NCBI GenBank assembly: GCA_030690405.1
Contig: JAUYGU010000047.1
Coordinates: 1 to 17,636, forward strand
DNA from: Dehalococcoidia bacterium
GTDB lineage: Bacteria; Chloroflexota; Dehalococcoidia; SM23-28-2; RBG-16-64-32
DNA: 17,636 nucleotides
Reading direction: 5' to 3'
Position 1 is the first letter of the stretch; each line of letters starts with the position of its first letter. The notes beneath the pieces were generated by a model. The model saw only the letters and a list, made by a program, of their open reading frames with translations, searched no databases and was not told where the DNA came from. Shown piece by piece: positions 6,410 to 16,211 of the stretch. The translations under genes and the position numbers were made by a program.

Positions 6410-7140
6410 GGGCGCTGACGCTGCTCGTCGGTGCGTCCCTGGCGCTTCTGCTCGCCGCGGCCGCCTGCGACGGCGCCAGGAAGCCGCCCTTCCTCTCGGA
6501 GGCGTCGCCGACCGCCACCGCGGAGGCCACCCCGACGGCGGCCGCGACGCCTACGAGCGTCGCTACGCCCACGGCGGTCCCTGAGGAGGGTGGCATGACG
6601 GGTTTTCGCGCCTTCGCAGAACAGATCGGAGTCGCCGTATACAATGCTGACGGCTCGCTCTTCGAGGACCGAGCGCGCCAGAGCGATGAGACTTGCGCCG
6701 GGACGGAGGAGTTGGGTCCGTGCGCGGGAAAGCCTGCCGGCACGGAGCTGGAAGGGCTCTGGCGGGGCCTCTGGCGTACGGACCTCGCCGAGCTGGTGCC
6801 GCCGGGCGAGATCGCCTCGGACTTCGAGGCGTTCGTGGCTGAGGCCGAAGACGGCGAGTCAGATGGATTCGGCACCGGGAACGCTCGGCTGTACGCGCTC
6901 GCCTCCAGCGGGCAGGGCATCTTCGGCGAGGGAGAGGCGTTCTACGCGGTCGCGACCGCCATTCAGTTGGGCGATGCGGGCGCGGAAAGGCGGATCGAGG
7001 TCTACCAGTTCACGTTTGACGACGAACGGTGGCGGCTGTACGGTGTCATCGAGGCGGGGGCTCTCTTCGAAGAGTGGCTCACCGATGGCTGTGGCGACTG
7101 CTACGATCACTGGGAGCTCGAACCGGGGCTCGTTAGATGA
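6406..7140 (+). CDS. Putative lipoprotein with Thr/Pro-rich linker, unknown function
   Basis: The 244-aa protein starts at a GTG that overlaps the previous stop (GTGA). The N-terminus is a signal peptide (MRALTLLVGASLALLLAAAAC) with a likely lipidated Cys21, though -3 is Ala rather than the preferred Leu. Residues about 33-60 form a low-complexity Ala/Thr/Pro linker (TPTAAATPTSVATPTAVP), common in Chloroflexota surface lipoproteins. The mature domain, about residues 64-244, has four Cys (CAGTEELGPC and CGDC) that could form disulfides outside the membrane, and a mixed alpha/beta look with no family I recognise. The ATG of the translin gene overlaps its stop (ATGA), so it sits inside the operon. 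Binding or enzymatic role cannot be told. Confidence 0.75.
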   Translation: MRALTLLVGASLALLLAAAACDGARKPPFLSEASPTATAEATPTAAATPTSVATPTAVPEEGGMTGFRAFAEQIGVAVYNADGSLFEDRARQSDETCAGTEELGPCAGKPAGTELEGLWRGLWRTDLAELVPPGEIASDFEAFVAEAEDGESDGFGTGNARLYALASSGQGIFGEGEAFYAVATAIQLGDAGAERRIEVYQFTFDDERWRLYGVIEAGALFEEWLTDGCGDCYDHWELEPGLVR

Positions 7141-7775
7141 ACACTGACGGCTTGAACGATATCGCGCAGGCGGCGCGCGACCACTTCGCCGCCAAGCACC
7201 GGGCGCGGGAGGGCGCGTTGCCGCTCTGCCGGGAGACGGTACGCTTCTCGGCCAACGCCATCCGCTGCGTGCACCGGCGGGACTTCGCGGCGGCCGAGGA
7301 GCTCATCGGCAAGGCGGCCGCCAACCTCAGGGAGGCCGAGGCGGGCCTCGCTGAACACCGCGATATCTTCCACGCCGGCTTCGTCCACGACGCGCAGAAG
7401 GAGTACGCCGAAGCAGCGACGACGCTGGCCTTCATCGCCGGTCGCCCGCTGCCCGGGCCGGATGACCTCGGCGTGATGGCGGCGGCATACCTGAACGGCC
7501 TGGGCGAGACGATGGGCGAGCTGCGCCGCCATCTCCTGGATTCCCTGCGTGAGGGCGATGTGGCACACTGCGAGGAAGCGCTGGCCGCGATGGGCGATAT
7601 CTACGACGTGCTGGTGACGATGGACTTCCCGGAGGCGATCACGGGCGGCCTGCGCCGCACGACCGACGCGATGCGCGGCATCCTGGAGCGCACGCGGGGG
7701 GACTTCACGATGGCCGCCGTGCAGCGCCGCCTGGAGGAGCGGCTGGACCGGTTCCAGCGCGATCTTCCTTCTTAG
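7137..7775 (+). CDS. Translin-family protein
   Basis: The 212-aa protein is mostly helical and matches the prokaryotic translin group: RETVRFSANAIRCVHRRDF (32-50), FHAGFVHDAQKEYAEA (78-93), LNGLGETMGELRRHLLD (119-135), and DIYDVLVTMDFPEAITGGLRRTTD (154-177). Eukaryotic translin and TRAX form the C3PO ribonuclease; the catalytic TRAX Glu pair (E-x-x-E in QEYVEA) lines up with Glu89 and Glu92 of QKEYAEA here, so RNase activity is possible. It starts on an ATGA overlap with the lipoprotein stop and ends the operon headed by the Fe-S nuclease. A stem-loop follows. Family call is strong; ribonuclease activity and partners are inference. Confidence 0.87.
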   Translation: MNTDGLNDIAQAARDHFAAKHRAREGALPLCRETVRFSANAIRCVHRRDFAAAEELIGKAAANLREAEAGLAEHRDIFHAGFVHDAQKEYAEAATTLAFIAGRPLPGPDDLGVMAAAYLNGLGETMGELRRHLLDSLREGDVAHCEEALAAMGDIYDVLVTMDFPEAITGGLRRTTDAMRGILERTRGDFTMAAVQRRLEERLDRFQRDLPS

Positions 7776-7820
7776 CGGTTACCCTCAGCGCCTGCCGCGG
7801 CGAGTTCCGCGGGTAAGCGC
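7775..7820. terminator. Stem-loop between convergent translin and FKBP genes
   Basis: GCGgTTACCC (7775-7784) pairs with GGGTAAgCGC (7811-7820), 9 of 10 positions, around a smaller GCGG/CCGC stem (7797-7800 with 7807-7810). There is no U-tract on either strand, so it may act as a 3' end stabiliser or factor-dependent terminator for both genes. Confidence 0.4.
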
Positions 7821-7822
7821 CG

Positions 7823-8305
7823 TTAGCGTACCTCCAGCAGCTCGACGTCGAAGATGAGCGTAGCGTTGGAGGGGATTGGGCCCTGTCCCCTCGCGCCGTA
7901 GGCCAGATCGGGCGGGATGATCAGCCTGCGCTGACCGCAGAGCTGCATCGTCGCCACGCCTTCGTCCCAGCCCCTGATCACCCGGCCGGCGCCGATCGGA
8001 AAGCTGAACGGCTGGCCGCGGTCGACCGAGCTATCGAATTTGGTGCCGTTCTCCAGCCAGCCGGTGTAGTGCACGACGACTGTCTGGCCGGGTTCCGGCG
8101 AGTCACCGCTGCCCGGCTCGATGTCTATGTACTTGAGGCCGCTGCCCGTGGTGACGGGCTCCGCAGATACGTCGGGCGGTCCGTTTGTCATATCGTTGCC
8201 CCTTTCGGCTGGAGTCTCGCAGACGCGGGAACCCTGTGTGCAAGCGGAGATCGCAACGACCAGGGCCGCCGCCGCGAGGGCGAAGATGATGCCTTTGCGT
8301 CTCAA
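7823..8305 (-). CDS. FKBP-type peptidyl-prolyl isomerase lipoprotein
   Basis: The 160-aa protein has a signal peptide ending in lipobox ISAC (Cys22), a short linker, and one FKBP domain from about residue 53 to the end. FKBP active-site markers are visible: VVHYTGWLENGTKFDSS, FSFPIGAGRVIRGWDEGV, PPDLAYGARG and FDVELLEV, covering the Tyr, Phe/Asp, Val-Ile, Trp, Tyr and Phe pocket positions of FKBP12. It should catalyse proline isomerisation in exported proteins on the outer face of the membrane. The start is a TTG at 8305, supported by a strong GGAGGAGG ribosome site 6 nt upstream and by the fact that the signal peptide begins there. Convergent with the translin gene, divergent from uvrA. Confidence 0.92.
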   Translation of the reverse strand: MRRKGIIFALAAAALVVAISACTQGSRVCETPAERGNDMTNGPPDVSAEPVTTGSGLKYIDIEPGSGDSPEPGQTVVVHYTGWLENGTKFDSSVDRGQPFSFPIGAGRVIRGWDEGVATMQLCGQRRLIIPPDLAYGARGQGPIPSNATLIFDVELLEVR

Positions 8306-8390
8306 CGTCTATCCTCCTCCGCGTCACCTGTCGCTGGCTGTGTAGCTTACACGGGCGCGGGCTGAGCGTCGACTCGCGGGAGCTGGTCTA

Positions 8391-8402
8391 AAACCCTTGT
8401 TC
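8391..8402. promoter_or_regulatory. Candidate LexA/SOS-like box upstream of uvrA
   Basis: AAAC-CCTT-GTTC matches the Gram-positive SOS pattern GAAC-N4-GTTC at 7 of 8 positions and overlaps a possible uvrA -35 (TTGTTC, 8397-8402). uvrA is a classic SOS gene. The LexA motif of this organism is unknown, so this is suggestive only. Confidence 0.3.
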
Positions 8403-8436
8403 TACTCTTGACAGAGCGGTAGAATACCTCTTTAGG
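8397..8436 (+). promoter_or_regulatory. uvrA promoter region (two alternative readings)
   Basis: Option 1: TTGTTC (8397-8402), 17 bp, TAGAAT (8420-8425). Option 2: a perfect TTGACA (8408-8413), 17 bp, TTTAGG (8431-8436). Both give start points 15-35 nt upstream of the uvrA ATG, whose leader carries AAAGGT as ribosome site. Confidence 0.5.
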
Positions 8437-8462
8437 CCACGCCCGCACAGAAAGGTCCCGTC

Positions 8463-11375
<2,913 letters not shown>

Positions 11376-11416
11376 GGGATGGCACGCGAGGCGCCCCCAC
11401 AGGAAGCGCGGGCGCG

Positions 11417-12082
11417 ATGAGATTCGATTCGGAGAGGCATGACCGCAGGTCGATCCGGCTGCGAGGGTACGATTACGCGCAGGCGGGGGCGTATTTCGTG
11501 ACGATCTGTACGCAGAATCGGGAGTGCCTGTTCGGTGACGTAGTCGAAGGGCAGATAGCGCTAGCCGACCCTGGCGGGATGGTCGAATCCGTCTGGGGCG
11601 ACCTGACGGAGCATTACCCCGGGGTTGCGTTAGACGAATTCGTGGTCATGCCGAACCACCTGCACGGCATAATCATCCTCGTAGGGGCAGGCCCCCGTGC
11701 CTGCCCTGACAAACCAAGGCAACCACAGGGGGTTGACGGCGGACCAGGGCGACCACAGGGGGTTGCCGACGAATCAGGGCAACCACAGGGGGTTGCCCCT
11801 ACGTTGTCGCTGCCAGATGTCGTGCATCGGTTCAAATCGTTGACCACGGCGAGGTACCGACAGGCAGTCCGCGACCAGGGATGGCCGCCGTTCGCCGGCC
11901 GGCTGTGGCAGCGCAATTATTACGAGCATGTCATCCGCGGTGAGGATGAACTGGACCGCGTCAGGCAATACATCGCCGAGAACCCGCTGCGCTGGGATGA
12001 GGACCCCGAGAACCCAGAGGTGGCGCAGGCGGCGGGCGACCACATGGGGTCGCCCCTACACGCGAATGGCGGCCAGACATGA
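11417..12082 (+). CDS. REP-associated tyrosine transposase (RAYT, Y1/HUH family)
   Basis: The 221-aa protein has the IS200-like Y1 transposase fold: RSIRLRGYDYAQAGAYFVTICTQNR (11-35), the HUH metal motif MPNHLHG (His81, His83), and LWQRNYYEHVIRGEDELDRVRQYI (163-186) with the catalytic Tyr at 168 or 169. Such domesticated single-copy transposases process REP palindromes on single-stranded DNA. Between the HUH motif and SLPDVVHRFKSLTTARYR an in-frame insertion of about 41 aa is built from REP-like palindromes and three 10-residue repeats containing Q/R-PQGV. Another palindrome near the C-terminus codes for GDHMGSPL. The stop overlaps the next gene's ATG (ATGA). No flanking target duplication was seen. 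It may still fold, as the insertion lies in a loop; activity is unproven. Confidence 0.9.
   Translation: MRFDSERHDRRSIRLRGYDYAQAGAYFVTICTQNRECLFGDVVEGQIALADPGGMVESVWGDLTEHYPGVALDEFVVMPNHLHGIIILVGAGPRACPDKPRQPQGVDGGPGRPQGVADESGQPQGVAPTLSLPDVVHRFKSLTTARYRQAVRDQGWPPFAGRLWQRNYYEHVIRGEDELDRVRQYIAENPLRWDEDPENPEVAQAAGDHMGSPLHANGGQT
11681..11803. repeat. REP-like palindrome array inside the transposase gene
   Basis: The block is bounded by inverted ends GTAGGGGCA (11681-11689) and TGCCCCTAC (11794-11802). It has one palindrome GGGCAGGC..GCCTGCCC (11684-11705) and three tandem 30-bp units (11714-11743, 11744-11773, 11774-11803), each a palindrome of the type GGCAACCACAGGGGGTTGCC. The length, 123 bp, keeps the frame open. 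Confidence 0.85.
12034..12059. repeat. REP-like palindrome at the 3' end of the transposase gene
   Basis: GGGCGACC-acatgg-GGTCGCCC (12034-12055) followed by CTAC. It shares the arms and the CCCCTAC end of the internal units, as expected for a REP sequence beside its cognate transposase. Confidence 0.8.
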
Positions 12083-12591
12083 CGGCCCGCTTCTCCCTGC
12101 GCCTGCCGCAGCGCCAGGCGCGGCTGGTCGCGCTGGCGGTGGCCTACCACCTGGCGCGACCCGGCTCCGAGCTGGACCGCGAGACGCTCCAGGAGTACGA
12201 GCACGGCCTGGCGGAGGTGCCGGCGGGGCTGGAGCCGCAGCTCGAAGGCGAGAGCGCCACGCTGGGGCTGTCGTCGCTGCAGGTGACGCTGCTGGCGACG
12301 GCGATGTCGTCCGTGGTGAGCGAGCTCAAGATGTACTCCGTGTTCGACACGATGGCCGGCGAGAGCGCGCGTCCTCGCTCCACGGCCGCCGGCTTCGACG
12401 AGCGGCTGCGAAGGCTGTTCCCGGAGGTCGCCGCGGACCCGGCGGCGGCGGACGCGCTGGCGGGCGAGATGACGCTGCTGCGACGCGAGCTGCCGCTAGC
12501 GCGGGCGCGAGAGCTGGTCGAGGAGGAGCAGCGCCTTGCCGAGGAGAGGGCGCGGGCGGGCAAGAAGCGCTGGCGGTTCTGGAAGCGTTAG
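12079..12591 (+). CDS. Hypothetical protein, 170 aa, charged C-terminal helix
   Basis: I do not recognise a family. The N-terminal half (LPQRQARLVALAVAYHLARPGSELDRETLQEYEHGL, and LGLSSLQVTLLATAMSSVVSELKMYSVFDTM) looks alpha-helical and soluble. Residues about 130-170 form a strongly charged Glu/Arg helix (RARELVEEEQRLAEERARAGKKRWRFWKR), perhaps a coiled coil with a basic-aromatic tail that could touch membrane or nucleic acid. No signal peptide or cysteines. Its ATG overlaps the transposase stop (ATGA) and lies 20 nt past the terminal REP palindrome, so the transposase appears to have landed directly upstream of it, probably between uvrA and this gene. Codon usage looks like the surrounding genes. 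Likely a real lineage-specific gene. Confidence 0.72.
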   Translation: MTARFSLRLPQRQARLVALAVAYHLARPGSELDRETLQEYEHGLAEVPAGLEPQLEGESATLGLSSLQVTLLATAMSSVVSELKMYSVFDTMAGESARPRSTAAGFDERLRRLFPEVAADPAAADALAGEMTLLRRELPLARARELVEEEQRLAEERARAGKKRWRFWKR

Positions 12592-12653
12592 CTAGGGCGC
12601 GGCTCCTGACCGGCAGGTTTCGGAGAAAGGGACGAGATACGGGGGAACGGCTC

Positions 12654-12683
12654 TTGACTTGCTCCTCGGCGGCGCGCTAGCAT
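12654..12683 (+). promoter_or_regulatory. Distal promoter of the ferredoxin gene
   Basis: TTGACT (12654-12659), 18 bp, TAGCAT (12678-12683). Start point near 12690, leader about 70 nt. The rest of the 12592-12761 spacer holds a second -10 and a small TTGCT/AGCAA hairpin (12716-12731). Confidence 0.45.
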
Positions 12684-12716
12684 AACTACGGGTAAGGAAT
12701 TGCCCAAGTTTGTGCT

Positions 12717-12725
12717 TGCTATAGT
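12717..12725 (+). promoter_or_regulatory. Proximal extended -10 promoter of the ferredoxin gene
   Basis: TGCTATAGT is an extended -10 (TGn plus TATAGT, 5 of 6) 36 nt before the ATG. No -35 of good quality. The strong site GAGGAGGG (12751-12758) follows, 3 nt from the start codon. Confidence 0.4.
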
Positions 12726-12761
12726 GAGCAAACGGGCGGGCAGGTAGCAAGAGGAGGGACA

Positions 12762-13049
<288 letters not shown>

Positions 13050-13074
13050 CGCGAACGGACGCCTGGAGATACGC

Positions 13075-13105
13075 AAAGCGGCCCTGTCACGGGCCGCTTT
13101 CTTGT
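13075..13105 (+). terminator. Rho-independent terminator of the ferredoxin gene
   Basis: A perfect 10-bp stem, AAAGCGGCCC (13075-13084) with GGGCCGCTTT (13091-13100), has a 6-nt loop and is followed by CTTGT. The T-run is completed within the stem's 3' end (CTTTCTTGT). It is the clearest intrinsic terminator in the window. Confidence 0.88.
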
Positions 13106-13138
13106 GACGGGGAAGGGTAGAACGACCGGCCGCTCTTC

Positions 13139-13147
13139 TGCTATCTT
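13139..13147 (+). promoter_or_regulatory. Extended -10 promoter giving a leaderless transcript (TGC-TATCTT)
   Basis: TGC-TATCTT ends exactly 6 nt before the ATG at 13154, so initiation at the usual distance would fall on the A of the start codon. No Shine-Dalgarno sequence is present and no -35 is visible. Confidence 0.5.
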
Positions 13148-13153
13148 CGGTTC

Positions 13154-14650
13154 ATGCTGAGCCTGCAGTTCTACGGCGGGCACTACGAGATCGGCGGCAC
13201 CAAGCTCCTCCTGCGGACGGACGAGGGGCAGGTCTTTCTGGAGTTCGGGAAGAGCTTCGAGACGGAGGGGCGCTTCTTCGAGGAGCCCTGGAACCCGCCG
13301 TTTCACATCGCGAGCCTGCTTTCGGTGGGAGCTCTGCCGGACCTGCCGGGGCTATACCGGACCGACGGCGCCGCCCCGCCGGTGAACGGGATCATCATCT
13401 CGCACGCTCACCAGGACCACGGCGGCTGCGTGCCGTTCGTGGCGCCGGGCATCCCCGTGTACGTCGGCGCGGACACGCGCAACCTGATGGAGATCCGCGC
13501 TGAGACAGGGCAATCGAAGTGGTCGACGGACGACGGGCATGTGGACTGGCGCCGCTTCCGTACGGGCGATGAGATCACCGTGGACGGCAGCGATATCCGG
13601 TTCCGCCCCATCCACGTGGACCACTCCGTGCCCGCGTCCTACGGGTTCGTACTGGAGGCCGGCGGCAAGCGCATCGGCTACACGGGCGACATCCGGATGC
13701 ACGGGCGTCGCTCGCAGATGACGTCGGACTTCCTCGCGGCGCTGCGCGAGAAGCCGCTTGACGTTCTGATCTGCGAAGGGACGCGTATGCACCCGCCCGG
13801 CGGTGACGATGACGACGATCTAAGGCAGCGGATGGAGGGGATATACCGCGAGCGTATGGGTGAAGCGGCGCCGGAGGTGGTGCGCAAGGACTGCGAGCGC
13901 GAGGAGGACGTGGAGCACGAGCTGACCCGGGTGATCGCGAACTCCGAGGGGCTGGTGCTGGTGGAGGTCTCGCCGATAGACCTGGACCGCATGTACACGG
14001 TATGGAGGGCGGCCTCGGCGGCCGGCCGGACGCTGGTGATCCCAGCGAAGCAGGCGTACATGCTGGAGGAGGGCGCCAAGCGGACGAACATCCAGGACCT
14101 GGTTCCGCCGGAGGAGACACTCCTGTTCATGGCGCAGCGTAAGAAGGACAAGAGGACCCTCGCTGCGGGGGAGCCGGAGGACGCTGAGTCGATGGCGTTC
14201 TACAAGTGGGAGAAGGCTCTCGCCGATAAGTGGGAGGGTGCCGGCTCGGCGGTGCTGTGGGGGCTCGACGGACGCGCGGAGCTGAGGGAGAACGGACGCA
14301 AGTACGTGATCTGCGCGCCGCAGGTCGTCTACATCCTGCCGGAGCTCTGCTACCGCGCGAAACCGTGCAAGATCGACTTCATCCTCTCCAAGAGCGAGCC
14401 GTTCAACGAGGAGATGGTGTTTTCGTTCGATAAGCTGCTGAACTGGCTGGCGTTCTTCGGCTGCCGCCGCTACTACCAGATCCACGTCTCCGGCCACGCC
14501 AGCCCGGACGACCTGCGCCGGATCATCGAGGAGGCGAACCCGACCACGCTGGTGCCGGTCCACACGAAACACCCGGAGCTATTCCAGGGCTGGCACGACG
14601 GGCTGCTTATCCCTTCCCGGACGGCGGGGGAGCCGCTCGTGCTGGCGTGA
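13154..14650 (+). CDS. RNase J-like metallo-beta-lactamase/beta-CASP protein (putative RNase)
   Basis: The 498-aa protein starts in the manner of RNase J/CPSF-like proteins (FYGGHYEIGGTKLLL) and has zinc ligands SHAHQDHGG (His84, His86, Asp88, His89), HVDHS (His154 or 157), YTGDIRMHG (Asp179), and late motifs HVSGHAS (His448) and VPVHTKHPELF (His470), matching the beta-CASP motifs B/C and final MBL histidine. Such enzymes act as 5' exo- or endoribonucleases. The His-x-His-x-Asp-His motif carries Gln between His86 and Asp88. The middle (about 215-380) is larger than a minimal MBL, with a poly-Asp loop (GGDDDDD, 216-222). It has no leader, and its stop is 3 nt from the convergent glyQS stop. 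RNA substrate is inferred only. Confidence 0.85.
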   Translation: MLSLQFYGGHYEIGGTKLLLRTDEGQVFLEFGKSFETEGRFFEEPWNPPFHIASLLSVGALPDLPGLYRTDGAAPPVNGIIISHAHQDHGGCVPFVAPGIPVYVGADTRNLMEIRAETGQSKWSTDDGHVDWRRFRTGDEITVDGSDIRFRPIHVDHSVPASYGFVLEAGGKRIGYTGDIRMHGRRSQMTSDFLAALREKPLDVLICEGTRMHPPGGDDDDDLRQRMEGIYRERMGEAAPEVVRKDCEREEDVEHELTRVIANSEGLVLVEVSPIDLDRMYTVWRAASAAGRTLVIPAKQAYMLEEGAKRTNIQDLVPPEETLLFMAQRKKDKRTLAAGEPEDAESMAFYKWEKALADKWEGAGSAVLWGLDGRAELRENGRKYVICAPQVVYILPELCYRAKPCKIDFILSKSEPFNEEMVFSFDKLLNWLAFFGCRRYYQIHVSGHASPDDLRRIIEEANPTTLVPVHTKHPELFQGWHDGLLIPSRTAGEPLVLA

Positions 14651-14653
14651 GGG

Positions 14654-16036
14654 TCAAGCCGACGCCAGCTTCTCCCGTAGCGCCTCGACGAGCCCGCTGA
14701 TGGGCACGCGCACCTGCTCCATGCTATCGCGCTCGCGGATGGTGACCGCTTCGTCCGTAAGCGTGTCGAAGTCTACGGTCACGCAGAGCGGCGTGCCGAT
14801 CTCGTCCTGGCGGCGGTAGCGGCGGCCGATGCTCTGGGCGTCATCGTACTGGGTCATGAAGTGCGGCCGCAGGAGGTCCGATACCTTGCGGGCGGGCGGC
14901 ACCAGCTGCTCGTTGCGGGAGAGGGGCAGGATCGCCGCCTTGATCGGCGCCAGACGCTTGTGCAGCCGCAGCAGTGTCCGCTTCTCCCCGCGTACTTCCT
15001 CCTCGGCGTAGGCGTCGATGAGGACGGTCAGAAAGCAGCGGTCTACGCCCATTGCGGGCTCGATGACGTAGGGGACGACGTGCTGGCTGGACTCCTCGTC
15101 GAAGTACTTGAGCGAGCGGCCGGAGAACTCCTCGTGCTTCTTGAGGTCGAAGTCGGTGCGGTTGGCGATCCCCTCGATCTCGGCGAAGCCGGCGAACGGG
15201 AACTTGTACTCGATGTCGACGGTTCGCTTGGAGTAGTGCGAAAGCTCCTCTTTGGCGTGCTCGCGTATGTGCAGCTTCTCCTTGCGGACGCCCAGGCCGA
15301 TCCACCAGTTGAAGCGCTCCTCTATCCAGCGGTCGTGCCACTCCTCATCGGTGCCGGGCATGACGAAGAACTCCATCTCCATCTGCTCGAACTCGCGATC
15401 GCGGAAGATGAAGTTGCCGGGGGTGATCTCGTTGCGGAAGGAGCGGCCGATCTGGGCGATGCCGAAGGGCAGCTTGCGGCGCATGGCGGTGAGGACGTTT
15501 TCGAAGTTGACGAACATCCCCTGGGCGGTCTCCGGGCGGAGGTAGGCCACGGAGGCGTCGTCCGCGACGGGGCCGATGAAGGTCTTGAACATGAGGTTGA
15601 ACATGCGGGGCTCGGTGAGCTCGCCGCCGCAGTCCGGGCAGCGCACGCCGGTTGTGTCCACCGCGTGGCCGTGGGCGCTCTCCGCCTCGATTTTGTGCTC
15701 GACGAGCTCGTCGGCGCGGAAGCGGCGCTTGCAGGACTTGCAGTCGACCATAGGGTCGGCGAAGGTGTCGACGTGGCCGGAGGCCTGCCAGACGCGGGGG
15801 TTCATTATGATGGCGGTCTCGATGCCGACGACGTCGTCGCGCTCCTGGACCGTGGCGCGCCACCAGTCCCGCTTGATGTTGTTCTTCAGCTCGACGCCAA
15901 GGGGACCGTAGTCCCAGAAGCCGCCAATGCCGCCGTAGATCTCGCTGCTCTGAAACACGAAGCCCCTGCGTTTGCAGAGGGACACGAAGACGTCCATGCC
16001 CGGTACGGGCCCGTCTGGGGACGTTGCGTTGGCCAT
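14654..16036 (-). CDS. glyQS: Glycyl-tRNA synthetase, alpha2 (class II) type
   Basis: The 460-aa single-chain enzyme charges tRNA-Gly. Visible features: the N-terminal [23 protein letters not shown] (25-47), a zinc-binding pair Cys99-x2-Cys102 and Cys133-x2-Cys136, [11 protein letters not shown] (146-156), [13 protein letters not shown] (166-178), class II motif 2 FRNEITP with Arg201, [10 protein letters not shown] (215-224), motif 3 region [14 protein letters not shown], and a C-terminal anticodon-binding domain from about residue 360 ([10 protein letters not shown]). It is the archaeal/eukaryal/Gram-positive type, not the alpha2beta2 GlyQ+GlyS. GGGTGA lies 5 nt before the ATG. It is convergent with the RNase J-like gene and divergent from the ytxH-like gene. 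Confidence 0.97.
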   Translation of the reverse strand: MANATSPDGPVPGMDVFVSLCKRRGFVFQSSEIYGGIGGFWDYGPLGVELKNNIKRDWWRATVQERDDVVGIETAIIMNPRVWQASGHVDTFADPMVDCKSCKRRFRADELVEHKIEAESAHGHAVDTTGVRCPDCGGELTEPRMFNLMFKTFIGPVADDASVAYLRPETAQGMFVNFENVLTAMRRKLPFGIAQIGRSFRNEITPGNFIFRDREFEQMEMEFFVMPGTDEEWHDRWIEERFNWWIGLGVRKEKLHIREHAKEELSHYSKRTVDIEYKFPFAGFAEIEGIANRTDFDLKKHEEFSGRSLKYFDEESSQHVVPYVIEPAMGVDRCFLTVLIDAYAEEEVRGEKRTLLRLHKRLAPIKAAILPLSRNEQLVPPARKVSDLLRPHFMTQYDDAQSIGRRYRRQDEIGTPLCVTVDFDTLTDEAVTIRERDSMEQVRVPISGLVEALREKLASA

Positions 16037-16077
16037 TAGCTCACCCGAATAGACACTTAATCGCGACGTTAGATTCG

Positions 16078-16106
16078 ACGGTAGCAGGTTCAGGGGGCAA
16101 AGTCAA
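16078..16106 (-). promoter_or_regulatory. Candidate glyQS promoter
   Basis: The minus strand reads TTGACT (16101-16106), 17 bp, TACCGT (16078-16083), a weak -10. Start point near 16071, leader about 35 nt; no T-box-like structure fits in this leader. It is back to back with the plus-strand promoter at 16118. Confidence 0.4.
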
Positions 16107-16117
16107 AGCGAATTCCC

Positions 16118-16146
16118 TTGACAAGGAAACGACGGTTGGCTAGTAT
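16118..16146 (+). promoter_or_regulatory. Sigma70-type promoter of the ytxH-like/c-di-AMP receptor genes
   Basis: A perfect TTGACA (16118-16123), exactly 17 bp, then TAGTAT (16141-16146). Start point near 16153, leader about 59 nt ending in GGAGGTGG. This is the best consensus promoter in the window. Confidence 0.75.
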
Positions 16147-16211
16147 CGGGCTGGCACCCCAACCCGATCCCCACCGAATGGACGGTTCAGTTCAGCAGAC
16201 GGAGGTGGGTT

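Noticed and set aside
11714..11803. Three 30-bp direct repeats as a possible CRISPR array
   Set aside because: The units abut with no unique spacers, are palindromic and in frame within a transposase. The Cas4-like nuclease is 6 kb away with no cas genes.
14861..16039. 392-codon plus-strand open frame opposite glyQS
   Set aside because: Fully antisense to glyQS; its Val/Gly/Asp-rich sequence is a codon-bias shadow.
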